Shown here: positions 33,601 to 42,370 of the stretch, one piece after another
Numbering within the stretch: position 1 is the stretch's first letter
Layout of the letters: every line of letters starts with the position of its first letter
NCBI RefSeq assembly: GCF_002551005.1
Contig: NZ_NVOY01000009.1
Span: forward strand, 255,344 to 310,233
Source: Bacillus pseudomycoides
Lineage (GTDB): Bacteria; Bacillota; Bacilli; Bacillales; Bacillaceae_G
Reading direction: 5' to 3'
Length of the DNA: 54,890 nt
The notes under the pieces: model-generated
Database searches by the model: none
Seen by the model: only the letters and a program-made list of their open reading frames with translations
Told to the model about the DNA's origin: nothing
Translations under genes and position numbers: made by a program

Positions 33601-34413
33601 TTATGAGAATTTTTTAAAATTTGTAATCGAAATAATCCACAATATCCAATGAGCTCCCGGCACAAAAAGAAGCTGAGCTAGTAATGTTCCTAAAAATCTA
33701 GAAATCATAAGCCATCCGTACATTTTTCCCATTGTTTCTGCGCCGTTTTCTTTTTGGAGTGCTTGTTCGGTTAATAGAGCGATTCGTGGGTCCAGCAATA
33801 CTGTAAGTAGAATGGTAGCAAATCCATTAATAAGACCAGATGCAGTCGTTGCTGTAGTAGCGTAATTTGGATTTAATACGGAAGCATACAAGGCAGCAAG
33901 TACACCAGCGGTATAAATAGCTGTAACAACCATATTAATGAGCATAATCCGTTTTGGAATACCACCTACGCGCAAGCGGTGAAGCATTTGTAACTTTGGA
34001 AATCGAATATATTTTTTTGTATAGCGTAATTTTTGTACATTATTTGTTTTCATCATCCGGATGAATGATCCTTCTATTTCGAATTGCTGAATGACATATC
34101 CAAATAATTTTGTAAGCGTTGGATACAAAAAGAGTGCAATTAATGTTCCTATAGATGCTGCTAACAATATAAAGCGTATCGTAGTTTCCATATCGATATC
34201 ACCATGCACTCGGGCTCTGTCTACAATATTGCCAAGCATAACGGCTTGTAGAAGGTTGGATGTTCTGGAAACGAGTAATACAATTCCTATGATTGCTAGT
34301 GCTACCGCAATCTTTTTTAATCGAACTCCAGCTAAGCGAATGCTGTAGGAGCTCGTTTCCACAGCATGGATAATCATTGTAAAGAGCATTATGAAAATTA
34401 AATTTGTCGTCAT
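33601..34413 (-). CDS. amj: Amj-type lipid II flippase
   Basis: A 270-residue polytopic membrane protein beginning MTTNLIFIMLFTMIIHAVET. The family blocks HAVETSSYSIRLAGVRLKKI, LGNIVDRARVHG and FRFLGTLLAQLLFVPGA-like C-terminal sequence, and the length, match B. subtilis Amj (YdaH, 269), which moves lipid-linked peptidoglycan precursor across the membrane as an alternative to MurJ. About six hydrophobic segments are visible. GATGGTGAA precedes ATG 34413. In B. subtilis amj is induced by envelope stress through sigma-M; I could not recognise such a promoter here. It is convergent with aspS2. Confidence 0.88.
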   Translation of the reverse strand: MTTNLIFIMLFTMIIHAVETSSYSIRLAGVRLKKIAVALAIIGIVLLVSRTSNLLQAVMLGNIVDRARVHGDIDMETTIRFILLAASIGTLIALFLYPTLTKLFGYVIQQFEIEGSFIRMMKTNNVQKLRYTKKYIRFPKLQMLHRLRVGGIPKRIMLINMVVTAIYTAGVLAALYASVLNPNYATTATTASGLINGFATILLTVLLDPRIALLTEQALQKENGAETMGKMYGWLMISRFLGTLLAQLLFVPGAHWILWIISITNFKKFS

Positions 34414-34597
34414 ATGTATTCACCATCTATTAAAAATTGGAAAATAAATTTAATCATACAGGATAAGAAAGGATTTGTACATCTTGATTTTTTAGTTAGA
34501 TGACGACTTACGTTGGTTTGTTGAAGGAATATTTACATTTAAATGATTATTTTGTAAAATGGTGAAGGTTGTGGCTAGAATGGTAAGGGGGATAAGA

Positions 34598-35239
34598 ATG
34601 AAAGCATATTACAGTAACCGAGCAAAAAGTTATGAAGAAGTATATTTTCGAGAAGACCCTATTAGGCAAGCAGAACTGATACAAATAAAAGATGTTTTGA
34701 AAGAAAAGTTTACAGGAAGGGATGTACTTGAGGTTGCTTGTGGTACAGGATACTGGACGCAATATGTTGCTGAAACGGCTAAGTACATTACTGCAATTGA
34801 TTATTTGGAAGAAGTACTTGCGATAGCGAAAGAAAAGCAGCTTTTGCCATCTAAAGTTTCTTTTGTACAAGGAAATGCATATAAACTAAATCAATTAGCA
34901 AAAACATTTAATGGAGCATACGCAAATTTTTGGTTTTCTCATATTCCGAAAGAAAATATTTTTTCCTTTTTAGAACAGTTTCATGAGGTTTTAGAATCAG
35001 GTTCGATTGTATGCATGGTAGATAATATGTATAACGAAGGAATGGGTAGAACACTTATTTCTAAGCCGAATGATGAAAATACATATAAAATCCGTTCATT
35101 AGCTAGTGGGCGGCAATATGAAATTATAAAAAATTATTACTCGAAAGAAGAACTTACAACTATTTTTGAACCATTTGCAGTAGATATAGAGATTCATATG
35201 AATACATGTTTTTGGATCGTAACATATAAAGTAAAGTGA
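34598..35239 (+). CDS. Class I SAM-dependent methyltransferase
   Basis: A 213-residue methyltransferase of the Methyltransf_11/25 type. SAM-binding motif I is DVLEVACGTGYWTQYVAE, followed by the acidic loop ITAIDYLEEVLAIAKE and motif VSFVQGNAYKL. Substrate is unknown; small-molecule or quinone-type acceptors are usual for this fold. Start ATG 34598 is chosen because AGGGGGATAAG precedes it; the upstream in-frame ATGs at 34559 and 34580 have none. The HAD gene follows with a 14-base gap, so they form an operon. Confidence 0.87.
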   Translation: MKAYYSNRAKSYEEVYFREDPIRQAELIQIKDVLKEKFTGRDVLEVACGTGYWTQYVAETAKYITAIDYLEEVLAIAKEKQLLPSKVSFVQGNAYKLNQLAKTFNGAYANFWFSHIPKENIFSFLEQFHEVLESGSIVCMVDNMYNEGMGRTLISKPNDENTYKIRSLASGRQYEIIKNYYSKEELTTIFEPFAVDIEIHMNTCFWIVTYKVK

Positions 35240-35253
35240 GCGGAGGAGAATCA

Positions 35254-35910
35254 ATGTATACAACGTTTTTATTCGATCTAGATGGCACATTAACAGACCC
35301 AAAAGAAGGTATTATAAATTCAGTCGTATATGCCCTGCGAAAAATGGGAATAGATGAGCAGGATAATAACAAATTACTTACTTTTATCGGTCCTCCGCTT
35401 CAACATTCATTTGCGAATATATATGGAATGAAAGAAAAACAAGTAACAGATGCAGTAACGTATTACCGTGAATATTTTAAAACGAAGGGGATGTTTGAAA
35501 ATCATGTATATGAGGATATTCCTAATGTTTTACAAGAGTTAAAGGATGAAGGGAAGCGGCTATTTGTGGCAACGTCAAAGCCAACTGTATTTGCAAAACA
35601 AATTTTAGAACACTTTCAGATGGCGCATTATTTTGAAGAGATTGTCGGTAGTAATTTAGATGGAACGCGCATTGCAAAAACAGAAATTATTCAGCATATT
35701 TTACATACATATCACGATTTAGAGAAAAAACATGTAGTTATGATAGGTGATCGAGAGCATGATATAATTGGAGCGCGTCAGGTTGGTATCGATTCTATCG
35801 GAGTCATGTATGGATACGGTAGTAAAGAAGAATTAGTGGCGGCGGGAGCTACTCATATTATTAAAGATGTAGAAAATATAAAGAAGTTTCATTATGTAGT
35901 AGAAAAATAA
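35254..35910 (+). CDS. HAD hydrolase, phosphoglycolate phosphatase-like
   Basis: A 218-residue HAD phosphatase with helical cap type C1. Motif I TTFLFDLDGTLTDPKEG, motif II LFVATSKP, motif III Lys in AKTEIIQHIL and motif IV VVMIGDREHDIIGA are all present. The VMYGYGSKEEL block near the end is typical of the Gph/PpaX/5'-nucleotidase-like group; the substrate is unknown. GGAGGAGAAT sets the start at ATG 35254. Second gene of the operon with the methyltransferase, closed by a terminator. Confidence 0.87.
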   Translation: MYTTFLFDLDGTLTDPKEGIINSVVYALRKMGIDEQDNNKLLTFIGPPLQHSFANIYGMKEKQVTDAVTYYREYFKTKGMFENHVYEDIPNVLQELKDEGKRLFVATSKPTVFAKQILEHFQMAHYFEEIVGSNLDGTRIAKTEIIQHILHTYHDLEKKHVVMIGDREHDIIGARQVGIDSIGVMYGYGSKEELVAAGATHIIKDVENIKKFHYVVEK

Positions 35911-35916
35911 TTGACG

Positions 35917-35949
35917 AAAAAGATAAGGTTGTCACCTTGTCTTTTTTTG
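35917..35949 (+). terminator. Rho-independent terminator
   Basis: AAAGATAAGGT pairs with ACCTTGTCTTT (one G-T wobble), loop TGTC, followed by TTTTTT. Confidence 0.88.
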
Positions 35950-36078
35950 TATAGGAATGTTGTAAAAAAATTACTATATTTAGAGCTTGGTAAAGGAATT
36001 TAAATTATAAAATGGAACTTTAATGAAAAGACTGAAAATTCTTTAAATATTTCCTTGGAAATTAATAAGGAGGAGCTC

Positions 36079-37518
36079 ATGGAATTAGTCATTATTTTAC
36101 TGGCACTTAGTATGCTAATGTTTGTAGCGTATCGCGGATTTTCTATTATTTTGTTTGCACCTATTTGTGCTCTGTTTGCTGTTTTGTTAACAGAGCCGAC
36201 TTATGTATTACCTTTTTTCTCAAATATTTTTATGGAGAAAATGGTTGGCTTTATTAAATTATATTTCCCTGTTTTTTTACTAGGAGCGATTTTTGGAAAG
36301 GTAGTTGAGATGTCAGGAATCGCAGAATCTATCGCAAAAACAATTATCCAAATTGTTGGGGTAAAACGAACGATACTGGCAATTGTATTAATGGGAGCGA
36401 TTTTAACATATAGTGGTGTCAGTGTATTTGTTGTGGCATTTGCTATATTTCCGTTTGCAGCTAATTTGTTTCGTGAGGCAAATATACCGAAACGACTCAT
36501 TCCTGGTACAATTGCACTTGGAGTGCTTACTTTTACAATGGATGCGCTCCCGGGAACACCGCAAATTCAAAATGTTATTCCGACAACATTTTTCAAGACA
36601 GATATTTATGCTGGACCATTACTAGGAATTACAGGAGCTATTTTTATTTTTATAGTCGGTATGGTGTATTTAGAGAGTCGCCGTCGCAGAGCAGAAGCGC
36701 AAGGCGAAGGGTATTACGGATTTGACGATGGACACACGGAAATGGCAGCATCTATCGAAGCAGAACAAGGTGTAAAACGATCACTCCCAACGAATGAAAT
36801 TACACCACTTCGCCAAGTACTTGCTTTCGTACCGCTTATTTTAGTTGGTGTCATGAATAAAATTTTTACAATTGCTATCCCAAAATGGTATCCAAATGGG
36901 TTTGATTTTGCGTCAATTGGTTTAAAAAGTTTTGGAAAAGTAGAATTGTCTGGGGTACTTGGAATATGGTCAGTAGAATTAGCACTTATCATGGGGATAA
37001 TTGCAACACTTCTTTTAAATTGGAAACGTGTATTTGTAGACTTTCAAACAGGGTTGAATGCAAGTATTGGCGGAGCGTTACTAGCAGCAATGAATACCGG
37101 TGCAGAATATGGATTTGGTGGTGTTATTGCATCTCTTCCGGGATTTAGCGTAATTCGTGACGGTATTTCAACTACATTTACAAATCCACTTATTAACGGA
37201 GCAGTTACGACAAATGTACTTGCGGGTATAACAGGATCGGCTTCAGGGGGGATGGGAATTGCCTTAAGTGCAATGGCAGATAAGTATATTGCCGTTGCAG
37301 AGCAATTTCAAATTCCATTAGAAGTGATGCATCGTATTATTGCAATGGCATCAGGCGGGATGGATACATTGCCGCATAACGGAGCTGTAATTACATTACT
37401 CGCTGTAACTGGATTAACTCATAAACAATCGTATCGGGATATTTTTGCAATTACAATTATTAAAACGGCAGCTGTATTTGTTGTAATTGGCATGTATAGC
37501 TTAACAGGTCTTGTATAA
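36079..37518 (+). CDS. GntP-family permease
   Basis: A 479-residue membrane transporter with about 12-13 hydrophobic helices. Gluconate/H+ symporter family features are seen as TYSGVSVFVVAFAIFPFA, TMDALPGTPQIQNVIP, GITGSASGGMGIALSAMAD and the late MDTLPHNGAVITLLAVTG. The last two blocks occur in the hydroxybutyrate/citrate-like branch (B. subtilis YxjC type), so a short-chain organic acid is a reasonable guess. AAGGAGGAGCTC sets ATG 36079; the longer frame from 36055 is not favoured. No catabolic genes are adjacent, so the substrate cannot be read from context. Confidence 0.87.
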   Translation: MELVIILLALSMLMFVAYRGFSIILFAPICALFAVLLTEPTYVLPFFSNIFMEKMVGFIKLYFPVFLLGAIFGKVVEMSGIAESIAKTIIQIVGVKRTILAIVLMGAILTYSGVSVFVVAFAIFPFAANLFREANIPKRLIPGTIALGVLTFTMDALPGTPQIQNVIPTTFFKTDIYAGPLLGITGAIFIFIVGMVYLESRRRRAEAQGEGYYGFDDGHTEMAASIEAEQGVKRSLPTNEITPLRQVLAFVPLILVGVMNKIFTIAIPKWYPNGFDFASIGLKSFGKVELSGVLGIWSVELALIMGIIATLLLNWKRVFVDFQTGLNASIGGALLAAMNTGAEYGFGGVIASLPGFSVIRDGISTTFTNPLINGAVTTNVLAGITGSASGGMGIALSAMADKYIAVAEQFQIPLEVMHRIIAMASGGMDTLPHNGAVITLLAVTGLTHKQSYRDIFAITIIKTAAVFVVIGMYSLTGLV

Positions 37519-37526
37519 CCATAAGA

Positions 37527-37559
37527 TAGAAGAGAGCATATGTACTCTCTTCTTTTTTA
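37527..37559 (+). terminator. Rho-independent terminator
   Basis: AGAAGAGAG pairs with CTCTCTTCT around CATATGTA, followed by TTTTT. Confidence 0.9.
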
Positions 37560-37652
37560 TTTATAATATTATTATGTAAACTAAATTATTATTCGTGGAA
37601 AATATTCAGAAAATATATTATAATGTAAGTGGTTACAAAAAGGGGGGATACG

Positions 37653-38126
37653 ATGTTTTCGTTACAACCGATTGCTTTTGTACATAATGAACGAATCAAT
37701 GTAGAAGATGATTTGTGGGGAGAAATTGAATCTGTTATTGAGTTGACAGATTTGTATACAGAAGAGAGTTTGCAAGGGATTGAACAATTTTCACATATTG
37801 AAGTGATTTTTTATTTTAATAGAGTGAGAGCAGAGAACATTCAGTACGCAGCAAGACATCCTCGAAATAATGAAGAGTATCCGAAAGTAGGTATTTTTGC
37901 ACAACGGGGGAAAAATCGTCCAAATCAATTAGGAGCTACGATTGTAAAAGTAGTACGAAGAGAAGGAAATCGCTTAGTTGTGCAAAGGTTAGATGCGATT
38001 GATGGTACCCCTATTTTAGATATGAAACCAGTTATGAAAGAGTTTTTGCCAAAAGAAGAAATTAAGCAGCCAGATTGGGCAACGGATTTAATGAAGAACT
38101 ATTGGAAAGGAAGCGAAGAGAAATGA
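37653..38126 (+). CDS. trmO: TrmO-type tRNA m6t6A37 methyltransferase
   Basis: A 157-residue member of the UPF0066/TrmO family (formerly VirR/YaeB), beta-barrel SAM-binding proteins that methylate N6-threonylcarbamoyladenosine at tRNA position 37. Family motifs are FSHIEVIFYFNRV, FAQRGKNRPNQLGATIV and the RLDAIDGTPILDMKPVMKEF block. It is shorter than E. coli TrmO (235) and lacks the C-terminal domain, which is normal for many Gram-positive members. GGGGGGATACG sets ATG 37653. The stop overlaps the next start (ATGA). Confidence 0.82.
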   Translation: MFSLQPIAFVHNERINVEDDLWGEIESVIELTDLYTEESLQGIEQFSHIEVIFYFNRVRAENIQYAARHPRNNEEYPKVGIFAQRGKNRPNQLGATIVKVVRREGNRLVVQRLDAIDGTPILDMKPVMKEFLPKEEIKQPDWATDLMKNYWKGSEEK

Positions 38127-38563
38127 AAATATATCAAGCAACTATAGAAGACTTACAAGGAGTAGCATCATTATTTAATGAGTACCGCATGTTTTATAAA
38201 CAAGATTCTAATATTGATGGAGCAGAACAATTTTTAAGTGAACGTATAGAGCGAAAAGAATCCATTATCTTTGTGGCAGTAGAAGATGGAAAATACGTTG
38301 GATTTACACAGCTATATCCTTCTTTTTCTTCTATTTCGATGAAAAAACTATGGATTTTAAATGATTTATTTGTAGGAAAAGAAGCAAGAGGAACTGGAGT
38401 AGGGAAAGAATTGTTAGCAAAGGCGAAGCAATTTGCAGTGGATACAGAGGCAAAAGGATTAAAGCTCCAAACGGAAGTAGATAATGCAACAGCACAGCAT
38501 TTATATGTAGGGAACGGTTATATAAGAGATGATCGCTATTTTCATTATGAATTAACTTTATAA
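38123..38563 (+). CDS. GNAT family N-acetyltransferase
   Basis: A 146-residue GNAT enzyme starting MKIYQATIEDLQGVASLFNE. The acetyl-CoA pyrophosphate loop is seen as VGKEARGTGVGKELLAKAK (R..GxG.G/A pattern) after the LNDLFV strand, and the C-terminal NATAQHLYVGNGYIRDDRYF block is typical. The substrate is unknown. It overlaps the trmO stop by 4 bases (ATGA), so it is translationally coupled to it; the ribosome binding site GGAAGCGAAGAG lies inside trmO. Confidence 0.88.
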   Translation: MKIYQATIEDLQGVASLFNEYRMFYKQDSNIDGAEQFLSERIERKESIIFVAVEDGKYVGFTQLYPSFSSISMKKLWILNDLFVGKEARGTGVGKELLAKAKQFAVDTEAKGLKLQTEVDNATAQHLYVGNGYIRDDRYFHYELTL

Positions 38564-38744
38564 AAATCCATATATAACTAGTGATATATATCCAAGCATA
38601 GTGTAATTCGTTTTCATAACATATGGATATGGAAGGACGAGCTTTTTATAAAGATATAATTTTTGTAATTGGTAGATGAGGTATGCAGAACGACTGGAAT
38701 GACAAAACAGCAATGCCGTTTTACATGGCATTGCTGTTTTATTT
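38564..38744. terminator. Short spacer ending in a bidirectional terminator (stem 38704-38740)
   Basis: AAAACAGCAATGCC pairs with GGCATTGCTGTTTT across a ~9-nt loop, followed by ATTTTTA. It lies between the converging GNAT gene and the HAD-IIIA gene. No gene is seen in the rest of the spacer. Confidence 0.85.
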
Positions 38745-39284
38745 TTATACAGAATGCAAAAAGAGCCATGAAACAGCATCCTCTAAATTTATGGCAATAT
38801 AATCAGCATTCATGTTCGCCCATTTATGACGGTATGTATGTAGAGCATCGTATCCGGCACCTGTTTGTACTAAAATTGTCGTGGCACCAACTTGTATACC
38901 TGCAACAATATCGCTCCATCGATCGCCGATTACCACACATTTTGTTAAATCAAGATGATGGTTTTTCGCTGCTTGAAGGAGCATTCCTGTTTCTGGCTTA
39001 CGACAATTGCAGCCATCACTATGCCGGTGCGGACAAAGATAGATGTCATCAAAGCCGAATGCTTCTAATTCTTGAATAAAGTCTTCAGTTTTTGCTTTGC
39101 CATCCGCAATGCCCGGTTGGTTTGTAAAGGAAAATAGTTGTATGTTTTGTTCTTTTAGCTTATTTAGAGCCATCTCAGTAAATGGGAATAACTGAAACTC
39201 TCCAGGATAATGAATCGTCGTATCGCCGCCGATTGTACCATCGCGGTCGATGAAAACAGCTTCGATGTTTCGTTTATTTGTCAT
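38745..39284 (-). CDS. HAD-IIIA phosphatase (GmhB/HisB-like)
   Basis: A 179-residue HAD subclass IIIA phosphatase. Motif I is AVFIDRDGTIGGDTT, motif II FSFTNQPGIADG, motif III Lys in CRKPETGML and motif IV VVIGDRWSDIVAG. The zinc loop CPHRHSDGCNCRKP (Cys-x-His ... Cys-x-Cys) is diagnostic of the heptose-bisphosphate / histidinol-phosphate phosphatase group. No heptose or histidine genes are adjacent, so the substrate stays open. AAGGATATTTACT lies upstream of ATG 39284. Confidence 0.87.
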   Translation of the reverse strand: MTNKRNIEAVFIDRDGTIGGDTTIHYPGEFQLFPFTEMALNKLKEQNIQLFSFTNQPGIADGKAKTEDFIQELEAFGFDDIYLCPHRHSDGCNCRKPETGMLLQAAKNHHLDLTKCVVIGDRWSDIVAGIQVGATTILVQTGAGYDALHTYRHKWANMNADYIAINLEDAVSWLFLHSV

Positions 39285-39505
39285 AGTAAATATCCTTTCT
39301 CGTCGTTTGCTAGAAATGTTTTAAAAGACGATGTGCATGAAATAATAAAAAAATATTTTGAGCTCAGAATATAAAGTATTCTATTATTGAGATTATTTTC
39401 CTGCATATGGATGGTATCTTTGCTATGGTTCATTTTTTTCTTTGAAAAATATGTTATTATTTTCATAGGAATTTACTGTAAGTTTATATAGGGAGAGGGA
39501 TATAG

Positions 39506-40216
39506 TTGCTGCAAGTAAATATAAATTCAGCTGGATACGAAGCTGGAGAGCAAACGATACATAATATTGCCTTTTCAATTGAAAAAGGTGAACTCGTTGC
39601 TTTAATTGGTGCAAACGGAGCAGGAAAGAGTACAACGATAAAAGCAATTCTTGGATTATTGGCGCATATGGACGGGGAAGTCTCATTTGGAGAGAAAAAG
39701 AATTCATATGCCTATGTACCAGAACATCCGACGTATTATGATTACTTAACATTATGGGAGCATATTGAACTATTAATGGCTGCTAGGGATGTTAAATCAG
39801 GAAGCTGGGAAATAAAGGCGGATGAGTTGTTGCGTACATTTCAGATGGACAAGCATAAGCATGAATATTTATCGAAGTTTTCAAAAGGAATGAAACAAAA
39901 GTCAATGCTCATTTTAGCTTTTTTAACAGAACCTGATTTTTATATTATTGATGAGCCGTTTATTGGATTAGATCCGACGGCAACACGTGATTTTCTCAAT
40001 TTTTTATTTAAAGAAAAAGAACGTGGTGTAGGTATTTTACTTTGTACACATGTGTTAGATACAGCAGAAAGAATATGTGAGCGTTTCTTATTAATTTCAG
40101 AAGGAACATTATTTGCAAATGGAGATTTACGTAGTATTCAAACGCTTGCTAATATGCCAGAAGGTACGTTGTTAGATTGTTTTGATGTGATTGTAAGGCG
40201 GGAGCAACATGATTAG
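39506..40216 (+). CDS. ythP: ABC transporter ATP-binding protein (YthP-like)
   Basis: A 236-residue ABC ATPase. Walker A is GANGAGKSTTIKA, the signature reads FSKGMKQK in place of LSGGQ, Walker B is FYIIDEPFIGLDP and the switch His is in LCTHVLDTAE. The FSKGMKQK signature is typical of ABC-2 type exporters of the EcsA/YthP group. TTG 39506 is the start, with GGGAGAGGG upstream. Its stop overlaps the permease start by 8 bases, so the pair is coupled. The length equals B. subtilis YthP (236). The substrate is unknown. Confidence 0.87.
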   Translation: MLQVNINSAGYEAGEQTIHNIAFSIEKGELVALIGANGAGKSTTIKAILGLLAHMDGEVSFGEKKNSYAYVPEHPTYYDYLTLWEHIELLMAARDVKSGSWEIKADELLRTFQMDKHKHEYLSKFSKGMKQKSMLILAFLTEPDFYIIDEPFIGLDPTATRDFLNFLFKEKERGVGILLCTHVLDTAERICERFLLISEGTLFANGDLRSIQTLANMPEGTLLDCFDVIVRREQHD

Positions 40217-41426
40217 AAAATTATTTTATAAGAGACTCTTTTATGAATTAAAACGAAAATGGAAAGCAGTGCGTTCTGTTGTTGATTGGACGATTGCATT
40301 ATATGGTGTTGTTCCAGCACTTGTATTTAGTTGGATATACTACGCTTCACTTTGGAATAATGGACCAGAAGATGAAGATATATTATATTGGTTTATCGGA
40401 CTTTTTATCGTTTACGGCACAACGTTTTCAAGAAGTGTACGTTCATTTTTGGAACAAGCAGACAGTTTGTTTTTAATTCAATTTCCAGATCGGATTAAAC
40501 AAATGATGAAATACGGAATGATATATTCTTTTTGTCGTATTTGTTTCACAAGTGCACTTGTAACAATACTATTCCTACCCATCTTTTTGAAAGGTTTACA
40601 TGGTACAGGAATACAGGCTTTTATCTGCTTTGTCTTTTTGACTTGCTTTCGTTTCACAGTTTCCTTGCTACAACGGTACATTGATGTGCGGTTTCATAAA
40701 CAGTGGCAAGTGATTATTATTAAAAATATTTTCTTTTTTGTAGGCGTTGTATATGTAGGTATGGCATATAGATACATATTACAACTGTCTTTTTATACGA
40801 TTTTGTTCTTTGTCCTGCTCTTTATCATAAGTTTCTTCTTAGTAAAAGAAAAAATGGAGTACCATCGCTTCTTCTTTAAAGAAATTGAAAAAGAAAAAGG
40901 AGAAGCAATGAGATGGACAACACAAATAATGGCAATGGGGGGGCAAGTACAAAAACCTACAAATGCAGCGAAGCCATGGTTATTTCCGCGTTCTAAACGT
41001 ATATTATTAGGAAAGAGCAATGACGCTAGAATCATTGAAGCTTTTCTAAAGGAATATTTTCGTTCGGGTGATGCGAGTGGTTTTTACATTCAGATTATCA
41101 TTGTAAGCGCAATTGCCATTTGGTGTGCGCCGTGGTGGATTGCAGCAATCGTTATTTCGTTTGCGTTATTTGCAATCTATCGTTATTCGAGCGGAAAATG
41201 GAAAGTTTTCTCAGGAAAACTATTTTTACAGTTATATTGTTCAGAAGGAAAGAAACTATGGCTGTCACAGAAAGCAAAAGCATATCTCTTTATACCAGCT
41301 TTATGTGTATATGGCATTGCAGCACTGGCTCATTTTTATATGATTCCTGCTGTAGTTTGTGCAGGGATTGCAATTGGACTAACAGTGTGGATTCTATTTA
41401 TTCCTAATAAAAAAAGAGCTGGATAG
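40209..41426 (+). CDS. ythQ: ABC transporter permease (YthQ/EcsB-like)
   Basis: A 405-residue membrane protein, partner of the ATPase gene it overlaps. The N-terminus is basic (MIRKLFYKRLFYELKRKWK), followed by about eight hydrophobic helices arranged in two groups separated by a polar stretch (KEIEKEKGEAMRWTTQIMAM). This layout is that of EcsB/YthQ permeases (B. subtilis YthQ is 386). EcsAB affects secretion and cell-envelope processes; the substrate of this pair is not known. A terminator starts within the last codons. Confidence 0.83.
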   Translation: MIRKLFYKRLFYELKRKWKAVRSVVDWTIALYGVVPALVFSWIYYASLWNNGPEDEDILYWFIGLFIVYGTTFSRSVRSFLEQADSLFLIQFPDRIKQMMKYGMIYSFCRICFTSALVTILFLPIFLKGLHGTGIQAFICFVFLTCFRFTVSLLQRYIDVRFHKQWQVIIIKNIFFFVGVVYVGMAYRYILQLSFYTILFFVLLFIISFFLVKEKMEYHRFFFKEIEKEKGEAMRWTTQIMAMGGQVQKPTNAAKPWLFPRSKRILLGKSNDARIIEAFLKEYFRSGDASGFYIQIIIVSAIAIWCAPWWIAAIVISFALFAIYRYSSGKWKVFSGKLFLQLYCSEGKKLWLSQKAKAYLFIPALCVYGIAALAHFYMIPAVVCAGIAIGLTVWILFIPNKKRAG

Positions 41427-41437
41427 CTCTTTTTTTG
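41411..41437. terminator. Bidirectional terminator
   Basis: AAAAAGAGCT pairs with AGCTCTTTTT around GGAT. It serves ythQ (plus) and the small peptide gene (minus), whose stop codon abuts it. Confidence 0.9.
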
Positions 41438-41515
41438 TTAATCCGTAATCGATACATACATAAAATAGACGAGAACACAAATGCTTACGGCTGAAAAGAG
41501 TAGGTCAAGGCTCAA
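41438..41515 (-). CDS. 25-residue single-helix membrane peptide
   Basis: On the minus strand TTG 41515, 5 bases after AGGAGGG (41521-41527), opens MSLDLLFSAVSICVLVYFMY followed by VSITD and TAA. The peptide is one hydrophobic helix with short polar ends and an acidic C-terminus. Its stop sits right at a strong terminator, which fits a real transcription unit. Similar tiny one-helix proteins act as accessory subunits or regulators of membrane complexes, but no partner is evident apart from the convergent YthPQ transporter. Confidence 0.55.
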   Translation of the reverse strand: MSLDLLFSAVSICVLVYFMYVSITD

Positions 41516-41683
41516 ATGGAAACCCTCCTAGTAAAATCAAGGCATAATACTTATTATATGAAATCTTACTATTTCATATTCAAATCATGTTGTTAATAAA
41601 TTTGTAAAGTGCAAAAATTGGCATCATTTTGTATAATAGAAGAAATAGTTATAAAAATATAAAAAGAAAGGGAGGGATACAAC

Positions 41684-42259
41684 ATGCCAAATTGGATGAA
41701 AAAGACACTCGTCGCGTTAATTACTGTATTTACATTTGGATTAGTAACACCTCCTTCTGTACTGCTTGATTCTGCAAAAGCGGACAAGCCTGCAAAACAA
41801 CAAAATCTAGAGCAACCGTCGTATACACTGGATGAAAAGTCAAATGAAATAGGTTCAGAAGTATTTCTTTCTTATGCGATGCAAGAAGCTGAGCGGCAAT
41901 CGATGGAGAAATTTGGATCGAAAATTGGCCCAGTAATTGAAGATGAGTTTAAAGATGTGATATTGCCGAAAATAGAAGAAGCGCTTGCAGATCTTGCGAA
42001 TCATACACCGGAAGATTCGCTGCAGTCTTTAGCAATTTCACAAAGACCAGCCGGCGGGAAACATGAAAAGATTTTTCATGTTTATGATACAAAAACTGGT
42101 GATGACTTACTCCGTTTTCACGTAAGACGAGATCATCCCCCGCAAGATGGTTATTATTTTAATTTTCATTACCATCGTTATGATGATGACTTTACAGCAC
42201 ACCATGAGCTTGGGGATATTTATTGGAATACGAATACACCGCCGCAATGGCTGTCATAG
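41684..42259 (+). CDS. ypjP: YpjP-family exported protein
   Basis: A 191-residue protein with an N-terminal signal-type hydrophobic segment (MPNWMKKTLVALITVFTFGL). The remainder is polar with a C-terminal His/Asp-rich block (FHVRRDHPPQDGYYFNFHYH, HHELGDIYW) that is characteristic of YpjP. In B. subtilis ypjP lies next to the thymidylate synthase and dihydrofolate reductase genes; here thyA-dfrA occur 6 kb downstream, which supports the assignment. The His-rich part might bind metal (inference). GGGAGGGAT precedes ATG 41684. Confidence 0.82.
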   Translation: MPNWMKKTLVALITVFTFGLVTPPSVLLDSAKADKPAKQQNLEQPSYTLDEKSNEIGSEVFLSYAMQEAERQSMEKFGSKIGPVIEDEFKDVILPKIEEALADLANHTPEDSLQSLAISQRPAGGKHEKIFHVYDTKTGDDLLRFHVRRDHPPQDGYYFNFHYHRYDDDFTAHHELGDIYWNTNTPPQWLS

Positions 42260-42266
42260 AAAAAGG

Positions 42267-42297
42267 AGAACAAGGAGAGATACCTTGTTCTTTTTTT
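42267..42297 (+). terminator. Rho-independent terminator
   Basis: AGAACAAGG pairs with CCTTGTTCT around a 7-nt loop, followed by TTTTTT. Confidence 0.92.
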
Positions 42298-42370
42298 GTA
42301 AATAAAAGGTTATATCCATATGAAGGAGAATTCTTAAGTATAAAGAAAATGATAGCAAGGAGCATTGGTA

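Noticed and set aside
42365-42370. TTG start two codons before the HAD ATG
   Set aside because: Too close to the ribosome binding site; ATG 42371 has the right spacing.
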